DNA of 10,604 nt from Blastocladiella britannica (GCA_025349905.2 MU624914.1:6832-17435); one strand, 5' to 3'; positions 1 to 7,960 are shown, counted from the first letter of the stretch. Numbers and translations: made by a program. Notes: generated by a model from the letters alone, not told the origin.

Positions 1-901
1 GCTGCAGTCCATCCAAGTAGTTCTGCAGGGGCTCAATGAGCGCGTCGTCGGGATCCTCATCCACATTCCTCGAGCTCGTGGTACCGCTGCCGCCAAGCAT
101 ATCGTCAAAGAATTGCGCGCCCATTCCCGGGCTTGCCACCCACATTTCCTTGTACTCGCTGGCCTTGCGTGACCGCTTACGCTTTGCGGGCAAGATCACT
201 CCACCGGGCGGCGATGCCGACAATGCGTAGGCGGCCGCGACCGCCAGTGTGCGTGGGTTCATGGCCCGCGCAAGCCGCGTTAAGTACACGGGCCGCGGCG
301 GCAGTGCCCACCCAACCACCAGCGGCGTCGGCAGCGGTGTTCCCGCCGGCGTATTGGGGGTCAGTCCGTCAAACCGGCTCCGACCAGATATTGCTTTTGC
401 ATCGGTGTTGATGCGCGGCAATGGGGCCAGCTCGGACGACGGTCCCGAAACGGACGCGCGACTCGCGTCGCCGAGCAGCTGTCGCCATGACGAAGCGGCT
501 GACAAAGTCGACGTGACGGATGGCGATGGACTCGGCGGCCCGTACCGTTGCGCGTCGACCGCGAGTGCGAGCGAGAGGACTGACGAGTTGCGACGGACCG
601 ATCCCGTCGGCATTCCTGCTGCTGTTGCTGTGGGTGGAATCGTTGCTGGCACTGCCGACTGAAACGAGCCGCGGTGCGCTTGCAGGCGCAGAGACTGCGG
701 GGCTGACCATTGGCGTGGAGGTTCTTGATTCACGGGCGCGGGTTGGGTTCCGTCGTTGTCTTTTGCATTTCCCATTGGAGTTTGGAGACTGGCCATCCCG
801 GGATCAAGTGGGTGCTGTTGCTCCAGTGGAATTTCATGCGCAGTCGAGGTGCGATGCGACCGCTCACTGCCTTGGCCGGGTCGGCGGCGGGGATCCGCCA
901 T
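1..901 (-). CDS. Unidentified Ser/Pro/Ala-rich protein, 3' end off the window
   Basis: One uninterrupted minus-strand frame runs from an ATG at 901 to the left edge without a stop (300 complete codons; begins MADPRRRPGQ). I do not recognise it. Residues 1 to about 220 are low-complexity, rich in Ser, Pro, Ala, Thr and Arg. A more ordered part follows: a hydrophobic/basic stretch (LTRLARAMNPRTLAVAAAYA), a basic patch (PAKRKRSRK) that looks like a nuclear localisation signal, an aromatic stretch (EYKEMWVASPGMGAQFFDDM), then an acidic stretch (NVDEDPDDALIEPLQNYLDG). The frame lacks minus-strand stops for over 900 nt, and its 3' third reads like natural protein, so I take it as coding. A stop lies just upstream of the ATG (about 930). 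It faces the tubulin acetyltransferase gene across about 265 bp. A nuclear role is only inferred from the basic patch. No intron is needed, unlike in its neighbours. Confidence 0.7.
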   Translation of the reverse strand, partial: MADPRRRPGQGSERSHRTSTAHEIPLEQQHPLDPGMASLQTPMGNAKDNDGTQPAPVNQEPPRQWSAPQSLRLQAHRGSFQSAVPATIPPTATAAGMPTGSVRRNSSVLSLALAVDAQRYGPPSPSPSVTSTLSAASSWRQLLGDASRASVSGPSSELAPLPRINTDAKAISGRSRFDGLTPNTPAGTPLPTPLVVGWALPPRPVYLTRLARAMNPRTLAVAAAYALSASPPGGVILPAKRKRSRKASEYKEMWVASPGMGAQFFDDMLGGSGTTSSRNVDEDPDDALIEPLQNYLDGLQ

Positions 902-1166
902 TGCAATTGGTTTATTTGTAAGTTCTTGTCAGCCGATCGCTGTTAAAGTAGTGTGCAGGAATGATTCAAGTATTCAAAAATATTATATTATGGGCAGGAT
1001 GTAATACGCCACCTCGGACGCATCTTTTTCACTTTCGTTCCTGCCAAATCCATTTTTTTATATATTCTCTTTCCCTCTGCGGTGTGCACGGTAGCTCCCC
1101 ATGGGCTTCACTCCACTCGCCGAGCTTTCTATTGGCTTCTGAACGAAAGAGACTATACACATATTC
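902..1166. promoter_or_regulatory. Divergent intergenic region, unknown gene / ATAT1
   Basis: This gene-free stretch of 265 bp lies between two start codons pointing away from each other, so it should carry both promoters. It is AT-rich around 965-1000. It also has a T-rich and pyrimidine-rich tract around 1020-1080 (including TTTTTTTATATATTC), about 90-110 bp upstream of the ATAT1 ATG, which would fit a plus-strand core promoter. No specific factor site is recognised. Confidence 0.45.
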
Positions 1167-2643
1167 ATGGACATTTCTGCACCGCTCTTCCGCCGCCTAA
1201 CATCCCGCACCGTGGTTTCGGGCGAGCCTACCATCGTTGTGCTAGACGCATCAAATTTAGTGCCGTTAAGTGCCCAGTTGTTTGCGGATCGTGAAGTGTA
1301 CGTCACATCATTTTTTAGTATGCGTCAAAAGCTAAACCTGAATTGTATGTGCAGATTCTCGCAATTGGAGCTCTTGCTGGATCAACTGGGCGAGCGGTCA
1401 GCCATTGTCCGTGCTATTTATTTATGTTCCTCCATCGCTCCAACTCATCAATATGGTGAAATAGGCTCAAGGTCTTAAGACTCCAATCACGAGCGTGCGA
1501 AAGCTGCGGGAGTCGGACCACCGTGCCTATTTACTCTTGTCTGGGCAGCCTTCTTCAAATGGCCGGTCCAGCCGATCCCCAAAGCTTCTTGGCTATGTCA
1601 AGGTCGGGGCCAAGAAGCTCTTCATTCCCGTACGTATTCATATTTTGGACAGTGAACTCGTGAAAAAGCTCATTTCAGTATGAAAAAGGGCCCAAATGGA
1701 AGGCTTCAAGAGAGTATACCGCTCTGCGTCTTGGATTTCTATGTGTGCGAGTCAGTACAGCGCGTCGGCCACGGCCTGCACCTGTTTGAATCCATGCTCA
1801 AGGTACTGTTTCTTTCTGCACGAGTTTCCTCACCATGCTCATTTCTTCATGAGACAATAGAACGAAATGGCGGATCCCTCTGACCTCGCGTACGATCGAC
1901 CGTCAACCAAAATGCGCGCATTCTTGCGCAAATCGTTCGGGCTTGTACCGCTACCGCCATTACCGACCAACTTTGTCCAGTTTGTGCCCTGCGACAACGA
2001 CACGCTCGTGGCCAAACCCCATCACAGAGCGGCGGCTGGAGTTGTTCCAGTCGCGGCAGGTATCCCAACCACCCCGCCGCGCGTGCGCTCGGGCCGCACG
2101 TTCGTGCAAGCCGCCAGCCCTGATCCCATTACCGGCCAAGACCGGATTGCCATAACTGCATCGGCGATTCCACCAACCCAGGGTCGCCACCGCCATCACA
2201 ATGATGGATTACCAGCACTTGGTACCCGTAGCAGTGGTAGTGGTTCCAATGTGACGACCATGTCTTCTGGACACACCACTGGATCGCTTCCATCAATGCC
2301 CCGCGGTTTGGCAGTAGGTCACTCAGGCCAACGAAGCGGCGAGCGCGCAGAAGCACTGCATTCGTCGTCCCAGGCGTCGTCGCGACTACCACCATTGTTA
2401 CCCGCTGGCAGCAGCCGATCTCAATCGCGGCACATGGGATCGCACTCTCTGACCAGTTTGCGACCAGGCCCGCTGATGGATCACCGGACTGGAGACCACC
2501 AAACAACTGCTACCCGCGCCCGATCGAGCGCTGAATCCATGTGTTCTCAGGAGATGCCATCAACTCGAACATCCATTTTGCCGCATCTGTCCATGTCGGC
2601 CGCGGACTTGGGCGGCGTGAAGAGGAGCCGCGGACCCCAATAG
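1167..2643 (+). CDS. ATAT1: Alpha-tubulin N-acetyltransferase (ATAT1/MEC-17), five exons
   Basis: Acetylates Lys40 of alpha-tubulin on the luminal face of microtubules, using acetyl-CoA; typical of ciliary and flagellar axonemes. Model: exons 1167-1297, 1355-1406, 1465-1629, 1689-1802, 1861-2643, giving 414 aa. Family landmarks in order: N-terminal APLFRR...[29 protein letters not shown] after intron 2; [32 protein letters not shown] with the catalytic-type Cys at about 129 and the acetyl-CoA loop QRVGHG at 140-145; [16 protein letters not shown] with the catalytic-type Asp at about 166; and TNFVQFVP closing the fold near residue 190. The last ~220 residues are Ser/Thr/Arg/Pro-rich and look disordered, as in many family members. 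Introns are 57-59 nt. The intron 2 donor (GTCCGT) was chosen because it restores SAIAQGL, which aligns gap-free with the family. The intron 3 acceptor is discussed in the findings. Identity is very sure; exon edges are somewhat less so. Confidence 0.93.
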
Positions 2644-2855
2644 TTATAATATTTCGATTCCACAATTGTTGTATTCCGCATTTTCTAGCTGCAAGGGCGA
2701 CTCCTGAAACCACCAACGAACGAGGATAAAAAAATAGCAGCTGTATTCCATCAACTAAACAAAGAACTGGGAGGGGAGGGTAAAGGAAGAGTGTGCTGTT
2801 AATTCAGGGTTAATACACAAAAATACATCAAAAGTGTAAAACAATACCAGCAAGT
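2644..2855. other. Convergent 3' intergenic region, ATAT1 / Cox8
   Basis: This gene-free stretch of 212 bp lies between two stop codons that face each other. It is AT-rich and holds the 3' UTRs of both genes. An A-rich run at about 2726-2736 (GGATAAAAAAATAG) could act as a plus-strand polyadenylation element, but no perfect AATAAA is seen on either strand. I find no coding potential or RNA gene here. Confidence 0.4.
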
Positions 2856-3200
2856 TTAGATGGTACCGGCCTTCTTGAGCTGGAACCAAGCACCAAAGAA
2901 GGGGGCAATGAAGCCAACGCCAGTGTAGAGCCAGAGCTTGGCGCCTATAAAAGATACAGTTAAAACAATGTGCAAAAATTAACAGTAAATGAGCACACGT
3001 ACCAAAGACATACTTGTTCTTGACGGTGAAGGGGAGGTGCTGTGCAAGTCGACCGAGTGTATTAATATTTACCAAGAAAAAATATCGATAAAATATCGAC
3101 ATACGCCGCCGTTGGCGTTGGAGGGGTTGAAGCCACTGCGCATGACGTGGGCCGAGCGAGTGCGGGCCGAGAGGGCCGAGGTGCGGAGGGCAGAGATCAT
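2856..3200 (-). CDS. COX8: Cytochrome c oxidase subunit VIIc (yeast Cox8), mitochondrial, three exons
   Basis: Small nuclear-encoded subunit of respiratory complex IV in the inner mitochondrial membrane. Model on the minus strand: exons 3105-3200, 3003-3039 and 2856-2944, giving 73 aa, the usual size for the family. The N-terminus (MISALRTSALSARTRSAHVM) is Arg/Ser/Ala-rich without acidic residues, a good mitochondrial presequence. The conserved core follows: HLPFTVKNKYVFG (33-45, like the family LPFxVxNK), one membrane helix at about 48-67 (LWLYTGVGFIAPFFGAWFQL), and the C-terminal QLKKAGTI, which closely resembles the end of yeast Cox8. Introns of 65 nt (GTATGT...CACAG) and 58 nt (GTACGT...TATAG) restore this reading exactly. 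The gene is split so finely that long-ORF searches miss it. It is divergent from the TMEM70-like gene, another predicted mitochondrial membrane protein. Confidence 0.92.
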
Positions 3201-3310
3201 TTTTGGCGAGTATCGACGGCGGTCAGGACAGTACGAAGGGCAACGTGATGAGAGAAAGGATTTCCATTCGGCCGTGCGATTTTGGAAAACTCTATAAACC
3301 GCACGTGACG
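3201..3310. promoter_or_regulatory. Shared divergent promoter, Cox8 / TMEM70-like
   Basis: About 110 bp separate the two outward-facing start codons. A TATAAA lies at 3293-3298 on the plus strand, and a CACGTG E-box (within CACGTGAC) at 3302-3307. If the TATA box sets the plus-strand start site at the usual distance of about 30 bp, transcription would begin after the ATG at 3311 and the first usable ATG would be 3353. The motifs are seen directly; their use is inferred. Confidence 0.5.
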
Positions 3311-4220
3311 ATGTATTTAAGCAATCCCGGCCGCCGTGCAGCTACCCGCGCCATGGGGTTGGCGTACCGCCGCAACGCCTCGACGACGAGCGTACCGCCC
3401 GAAGCTATCATTGCCAGCGACGAAGCACTGATCTATCGCGCGCCCATGAACAATGCCGTCAAGGTCCTCAAGTTCTTTTCCGTCTCGTCCCTTGGCCTCT
3501 CGGCGCTGGGACTTCCGCTGTCGCTCCTGGTGGACCCTGCCATTGCCGAGGCCAATGCTGCCGCCGCGTTTATGCTGAGTCCGACCACCATGACTGCTGG
3601 TCCGCATCAAACCTTGATGGAATGGAATCGCTGAGCACTCACGTCTATTTGTATCAGTCACGGCTTTCTCGTCAATGACGACCCTGGCCGCGCACAAGTT
3701 CTTGGGACCCTATGTGACGCGTGTATTCTTGCATGGTAATGCTTCTTCTGCTGCTCCAGTTTCTGTTGATGCAACAGCGGCAGGCGCTCTCCCAGTCGTG
3801 ACCGCCGATAGTATCGTCACGATCGAGACCTTGACCTTGTTCAATTCTCCGCGGTACACTACGGCGCGGCTGGGCGAGGTCCTGTACTCGAAGCAAACCA
3901 CCATCGCCTGGGAACTTGGACCGCAGCCAACGCTAACGCTAGTGGGAGAGAAGCAGCTACCCGTCCCGCGCCAGTTTATGCTGCTGCTACGCCGCGGCTT
4001 GACGCCCGAAATGCGCGCATGTGTGCAGTTTGTGGCCGGCAAGTACCGCCTGTTGACCATGTACGACTGGACGGCGTCCAAGCAAGAGTCAAAAGCGACC
4101 TCATCGCCACCACCACTACCGAGCGGCCCAAGCCGCACCGCGACAACACACGGGAAAGCGCAGCCGGGCGGGGTTCTGGTAAGCAAAGGATATCCCACCT
4201 CTACCTCCTCGCGATCATAA
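3311..4220 (+). CDS. TMEM70-family mitochondrial inner-membrane protein, two exons
   Basis: Looks like a member of the TMEM70/TMEM186/TMEM223 group, inner-membrane proteins that assist assembly of ATP synthase or respiratory complexes. Model: exons 3311-3599 and 3658-4220, 283 aa, with a 58-nt intron (GTCCGC...ATCAG). The N-terminus is Arg/Ser/Ala-rich and nearly free of acidic residues, a plausible presequence. The family hallmark follows at about 39-60 (ALIYRAPMNNAVKVLKFFSV), then a first hydrophobic segment to about 74, a second at about 83-107 that crosses the splice junction, and the post-membrane stretch HKFLGPYVTRVFLH. A soluble C-terminal part (ADSIVTIETLTLF...) and a Ser/Pro-rich tail complete it. 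Starts at 3353 (ATG in a GCGCCATGG context) or 3248 are in frame too; 3311 gives the best presequence. Family membership is fairly sure; which paralogue is not. A possible extra 3' intron is given in the findings. Confidence 0.78.
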
Positions 4221-4273
4221 CTCAATACATTGTCTCCTATTTTGTGTCAGCCAAAAGCATTTTACACTATATG

Positions 4274-5495
4274 TTACCCGCTGCGCCGCTTCCCGACCAA
4301 CCAGTCCATGAGCACTGACGCACCGTCGCCAGTCGCGGTTGCCATCACGGATGCCAGCTTACCCGCGACCGCTAATCGGAGCAGCCACACCAACGTGGCT
4401 GCGCGATTCCGCCTGACCAGTTTCCTGGGAAGGACTCCTCGGACTGCCAATTGTGCTACTGGGGCCACAAGGCCCGTGGCAAGATACGAGCTGATGAAAA
4501 AGACAATGCCAAGTACTGTACGGTAGGAAGTGTGTTGCCTGGAGAGGGCTGCCAGTGTCGCATCATGTGTCGCCAAGAGCTGTCGCTGGTGCTCTGATTC
4601 GCGTCGGTACTGTGGCTCTTGATGTCAGTTATATGCTTGCATATCGAAAAAGAGTTACGAACATGGATCAGGGCTTCATCGCACGTTCGCCGCAATGAAT
4701 CGAAGCCGGTCTTGAGACGCGTATTACGCTCATCCGTAAGAGTGACTTGGCTGGTGACAGCGACAAGGTTGGATTCGAGGTGCGCAATTTGCGACTGCAG
4801 CCCAACTACCACCGTCCGCGATGCCTCCAACGCTGCCACCAATTTGTGCCGGTGGAAAGACGCGCTCATGGCTGCCATGGAATTCGCCATTGTCAGCGCT
4901 GCCGTTTTCTAGTTTTCCTCCCAAAGGAAGGTTTCAGTAGGGCAGCTACCAAAAGAAAAAAAAGGGAACAAACCCGATTAATGGTGGCCTGGATGCGCAT
5001 CCATTCGCTGAGGCTGGTGGGCGATAGTTTTGTCGGCACCAGGGCCTGGGATCCGGCGGCCTCTCCATACAAGGCAGCTGCAGTTCCCGCAGACTGGACC
5101 AGAAGCAATTCTTGGCGCGATATCAATGAATGAAGCTCCTCTGACACTGCGCGCGCCTTTGCAACCATGGCGGCAGCTGTTGCTGCATCGGCGGAGAGAT
5201 GCATCGCTTGAAGATGAGAAGCTGAGCGGATCACGAGATCGGTGGAGCCAGTAGTGGTGGGCGATTCCAGAGCCAGCATTGCCGATGCTGCACGCGGGCG
5301 TGGTTCAGCTGTAACATTGCCCGGCGGCACGCTACGTGGCCTGCGATCGGAGACAGTGGTAGTCGAGTGCAGTGGGGACCATTCATTCGAGATAAGGGGA
5401 AGCAGGTCGCCCAGGGAATCTTCCTTGGCGGTGGTAGCGGCAAGTGCTGTAGGTGCGTGCACGGTGCTCGCCCGCTGTCGTGCTGGTCGATCCAT
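4274..5495 (-). CDS. Coiled-coil protein with C-terminal membrane segments, unknown function, three exons
   Basis: Not recognised. Best model on the minus strand: exons 4974-5495, 4663-4908 and 4274-4609, 367 aa. The N-terminal ~95 residues are low-complexity. From about 95 there is Ala/Leu-rich helix (MVAKARAVSEELHSLISRQE); the junction of exons 1 and 2 gives RIQATINR-KTAALTMANS without disturbing it. Heptad-like helices continue in exon 2 (SQIAHLESNLVAVTSQVTL) and exon 3 (RRESEHQRQLLATHDATLAA). A strong hydrophobic segment follows at about 287-312 (TVLGIVFFISSYLATGLVAP), then a basic cluster (RKLVRRNR) and a second hydrophobic stretch (ATLVWLLRLAVAGKL). It may be an organelle-membrane tether or scaffold, but that is a guess. 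Intron 1 is GTTTGT...CTAG (65 nt). Intron 2 is GTTCGT...CACAG (53 nt), preferred over a 41-nt GTAACT...TCAAG version because of a CTGAC branch-like site. Two separate genes remain possible. Confidence 0.72.
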
Positions 5496-5560
5496 GTGCT
5501 TCCCTTTGATTTTGTCAAAGTCCCTTCGGTTGATTTCTTAACCAACGCAATTTGAGAGAA
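5496..5560. promoter_or_regulatory. Minimal 65-bp divergent promoter, coiled-coil gene / LRR gene
   Basis: Only 65 bp lie between the two outward-facing ATGs. The stretch is AT-rich relative to the flanking coding DNA and includes TTGATTTCTTAACC and a run around 5508-5520 (TTTGATTTTGTCAAAG). It must hold both 5' UTRs and core promoter elements unless these extend into the opposite gene. No TATA box or named factor site is seen. Confidence 0.45.
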
Positions 5561-7960
5561 ATGGCGACGACACCACCACCGCCGCGTACATTGCGGCCAA
5601 CCGGTGCGGCTGCGCCCGGAAGCATGTCACCGCCGTCCACACTCGCGGCCTCGATTCGGCGCGTGACGTTTTGGGACCGTCCACAGCGGCCCCCAGACAC
5701 TGCTTCCATGGCACAGCCGCCACCACCACAGCCGCCACAATCGTTCGCGAGAGCTTCATCGGCAATATCGACAGCATCAGCAGCGTCTGAAGAGACACCG
5801 CCTGTGCAACCCTTGGCCGCCAATCCGCCTGCACGGGCAGACCTTCGCTTGGATTTCCAAGGCCACGGACTCACATCGGTTCCATCTGACCTCGTAGGTT
5901 ATGCGCAACCTGCCCGAGTCAAGGCCCTCAATTTGGCGCGGAATGGTAACTATTCATTCATTTGACCTTGCATCTAGGTTTTGACATTCAGCATAATGGG
6001 AAAAAGATTTGAGCGCGCTGCCGCCGAGGCTGCTCATGCGATTCTCGGCGCTCCGGCACCTGGATCTGTCACGAAACCGACTCACACACCTCCCCGAAAC
6101 GCTGCGGTACTGCTCGCAGCTGACGTGGCTCGACCTCACCGCCAATTTCGCACTCGCCACTCTTGCCACCCAGTCTGGACCGTATGCACAGGCAAGCGAC
6201 AATGTACTGGCAGCGCTTGTGCGCTTGAGGCACTTGGGCTTGGGCGAGTGCGATCTGACCGCGATTCCGGCTTCGTTTGGACTCCTCGTGTCGCTGACCC
6301 AGCTCTCAGCATTTGGGAACCGCCTTTCTTTGATCCCTCCGGAACTCGGGCGTCTCAAGCGCTTGACTCGACTCGATTTGAGCGCTAATCGGCTCTGTGA
6401 AGTGCCTCCTGAGGTATTGCTGCAACTTTTTTTGTTGTCATTCTTGCCCGTCGCTCATTGTTATTATTATGTAAAATAGCTTGGCCAACTGCGAGCCTTG
6501 GAATGGCTGCATCTCGGGTACGAACTGAATTTTGTGGATATCCCACGGATTGGAGTCTGACTTTTTCTACCAGAGAAAACCAGATCGTTTACCTTCCGGA
6601 CGAATTTGCCAACCTTATCAGCTTGCAGGAACTTGGGCTTGGCGACAATCAGCTTGTTTCCCTTCCCGATCTGTCCCCCCTCTGTCACCTCGCACGGTTC
6701 TTTGATTTTGATTGCTCTCACGAATTTTCTCATTGTGCATATTTATAGACATCGTTGATCCTCCACACCAACCGACTGACGGTCCTGCCGCCGACCATAT
6801 GCCACCTGGCCAGCCTGACCCGCCTCGACTTGGCACATAACCGGCTGGTCGCCCTTCCGCCAGCCCTGTGGACCCTGCCGTGTCTCGAGACTCTGTACCT
6901 GCAAGGAAACTCGACTCTCACGCGCCTCCCCGCTCGGTTTCACTACCTTCCCGCCGGACCAGCTTCTCAATCAACCCAGTCGTTCCAAGCTGCATCATCA
7001 GCAGCAGCAGGAGGGCGGCACCCATTCTCGGTAGCGCTGCCTGGTGGAACTCGGATACCATCGTCCTCCATGCACCGCCCTCTGCCGCGTCCACCTGCGC
7101 TGGTGATGACGCGCCTCGACGTTGCCGCGACGGGCCTACAGGCGCTGCCGTGGCCGCTGGCGGCGGTGCAGTGGCGGACGCTTCGTCTGTTTGAGCCGTC
7201 GAACCTGACGCGGCCGGCATCTGATCTACGTTCGGCGCTTGTGACGATACCAACGCCGACGGGTGGCGGTGGAAGTATCCCACAGCAGCAGCAGCAACGG
7301 GCAGCAGTCGAGCTTTTGGCCACAGAACGGCCACGCGCGCCGCCGCGGCTCACCACGCTGGCCCTCAACGCGGTGCTGATGGCGCACCCGATCTTTCACG
7401 CCGCCGCGGCGGCCACTACGGCCCCGAGACCCTCGCCAGCCGACACCCCGTCGACCAGCGGCCACCGTCGGACTCACCACCACTCTCTGGCGACTCCTGG
7501 TCGCAGCGGAGGGGACGCGGGACAAAAGTCGGATCGAGACGGCTCGTCAGCTCGATCCACCCAGTTCCTGACGCCGACTACTTCCACAACTACCGGGTCA
7601 CCAGGCGCCATGGCCGCGCGACGAGCAGCGATCGCGTTTGGGTGGCGGGTCCCCGTAGCACTGCTGGACGCGCTGCTGGGCGACCACGGGTGGGCCCCGC
7701 CCCGCCGCTGCGACGAATGTCTTGGGTTTTTCCTGACGGACGGCGACGTCGAGGCCATGCAAGTCGGCGTCGCCCGGCCTGGCAGCAGCATCACTGGCAA
7801 TATGGGTACTGGCGCCGCCGTCACTGACCCGTGGTACCGCGCACTGGCTACACAGCGGATTGTGCTTCCAGACTATCGCGATGTGCCGATCGAGTTCCAG
7901 TTTTGTCAGGCGCGGTGTCTGGATACGTGGATTGCCAAACGTCGTGGTGGTGGTGCATGA
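5561..7960 (+). CDS. Leucine-rich-repeat protein with C-terminal CxxC...CxxxC motif, five exons
   Basis: Exons 5561-5945, 6007-6413, 6480-6517, 6574-6691 and 6749-7960, 719 aa. Residues 1-90 are Pro/Ala/Ser-rich. About twelve repeats of the plain LxxLxLxxNxLxxLP type fill about 93-380 (for example LRHLDLSRNRLTHLP and LTRLDLSANRLCEVP). All four introns fall inside the repeats, and the junctions rebuild perfect repeats (LNLARN-DLSALPP, LHLG-ENQIVYLP, LCHL-TSLILHTNRL). A degenerate repeat (MTRLDVAATGLQALP) comes after an insertion; then a long Ser/Thr/His/Gln-rich linker with a short Gln run. The C-terminus has C637-x2-C640 and, about 60 residues on, C702-x3-C706 (FCQARC), perhaps a zinc site. 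LRR arrays bind proteins, so a scaffold or signalling role is likely, but no partner can be named. ATG 5561 is chosen because it is the first true ATG in frame. Intron 4 seems to be GC-AG (see findings). Confidence 0.85.
6692..6748 (+). other. Candidate GC-AG intron in the LRR gene
   Basis: Removing 6692-6748 (GCACGG...TTATAG, 57 nt) joins CHL to TSLILHTNRL and gives an exact leucine-rich repeat in frame. The nearby GT at 6697 leaves the downstream frame wrong. An upstream GT at 6656 keeps the frame but deletes most of a repeat. The intron length fits the 53-66 nt class of this window. Confidence 0.55.

Noticed and set aside
36..921. Several plus-strand frames and a minus-strand frame (369-710) inside the left-end gene
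   Set aside because: They are short, overlapping and low in structure. One minus-strand frame is open for the whole 901 bases and explains them as shadows.
3080..3104. AATATCGATAAAATATCGAC repeat near the Cox8 gene as a regulatory element
   Set aside because: It lies inside Cox8 intron 1, next to the donor, and is simple AT-rich intron sequence.
4230..4526. Plus-strand frame 4230-4526 as an independent gene
   Set aside because: It is antisense to the last exon of the coiled-coil protein, and its first codons are AT-rich and non-coding in style. It is kept only as a possible spliced extension in the findings.
4618..4658. 41-nt version of intron 2 in the coiled-coil gene (GTAACT...TCAAG)
   Set aside because: It is shorter than every other intron and leaves the CTGAC branch-like site only about 5 nt from the acceptor. 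The 53-nt GTTCGT...CACAG version fits spacing and donor use, and GTTCGT is also used in DBP5.
7281..7297. CAG/CAA runs in the LRR gene (also near 7000 and 10230) as a microsatellite of interest
   Set aside because: They are only four to five units, encode short Gln or Ser/Ala runs in linker regions, and are common in GC-rich fungal coding DNA.
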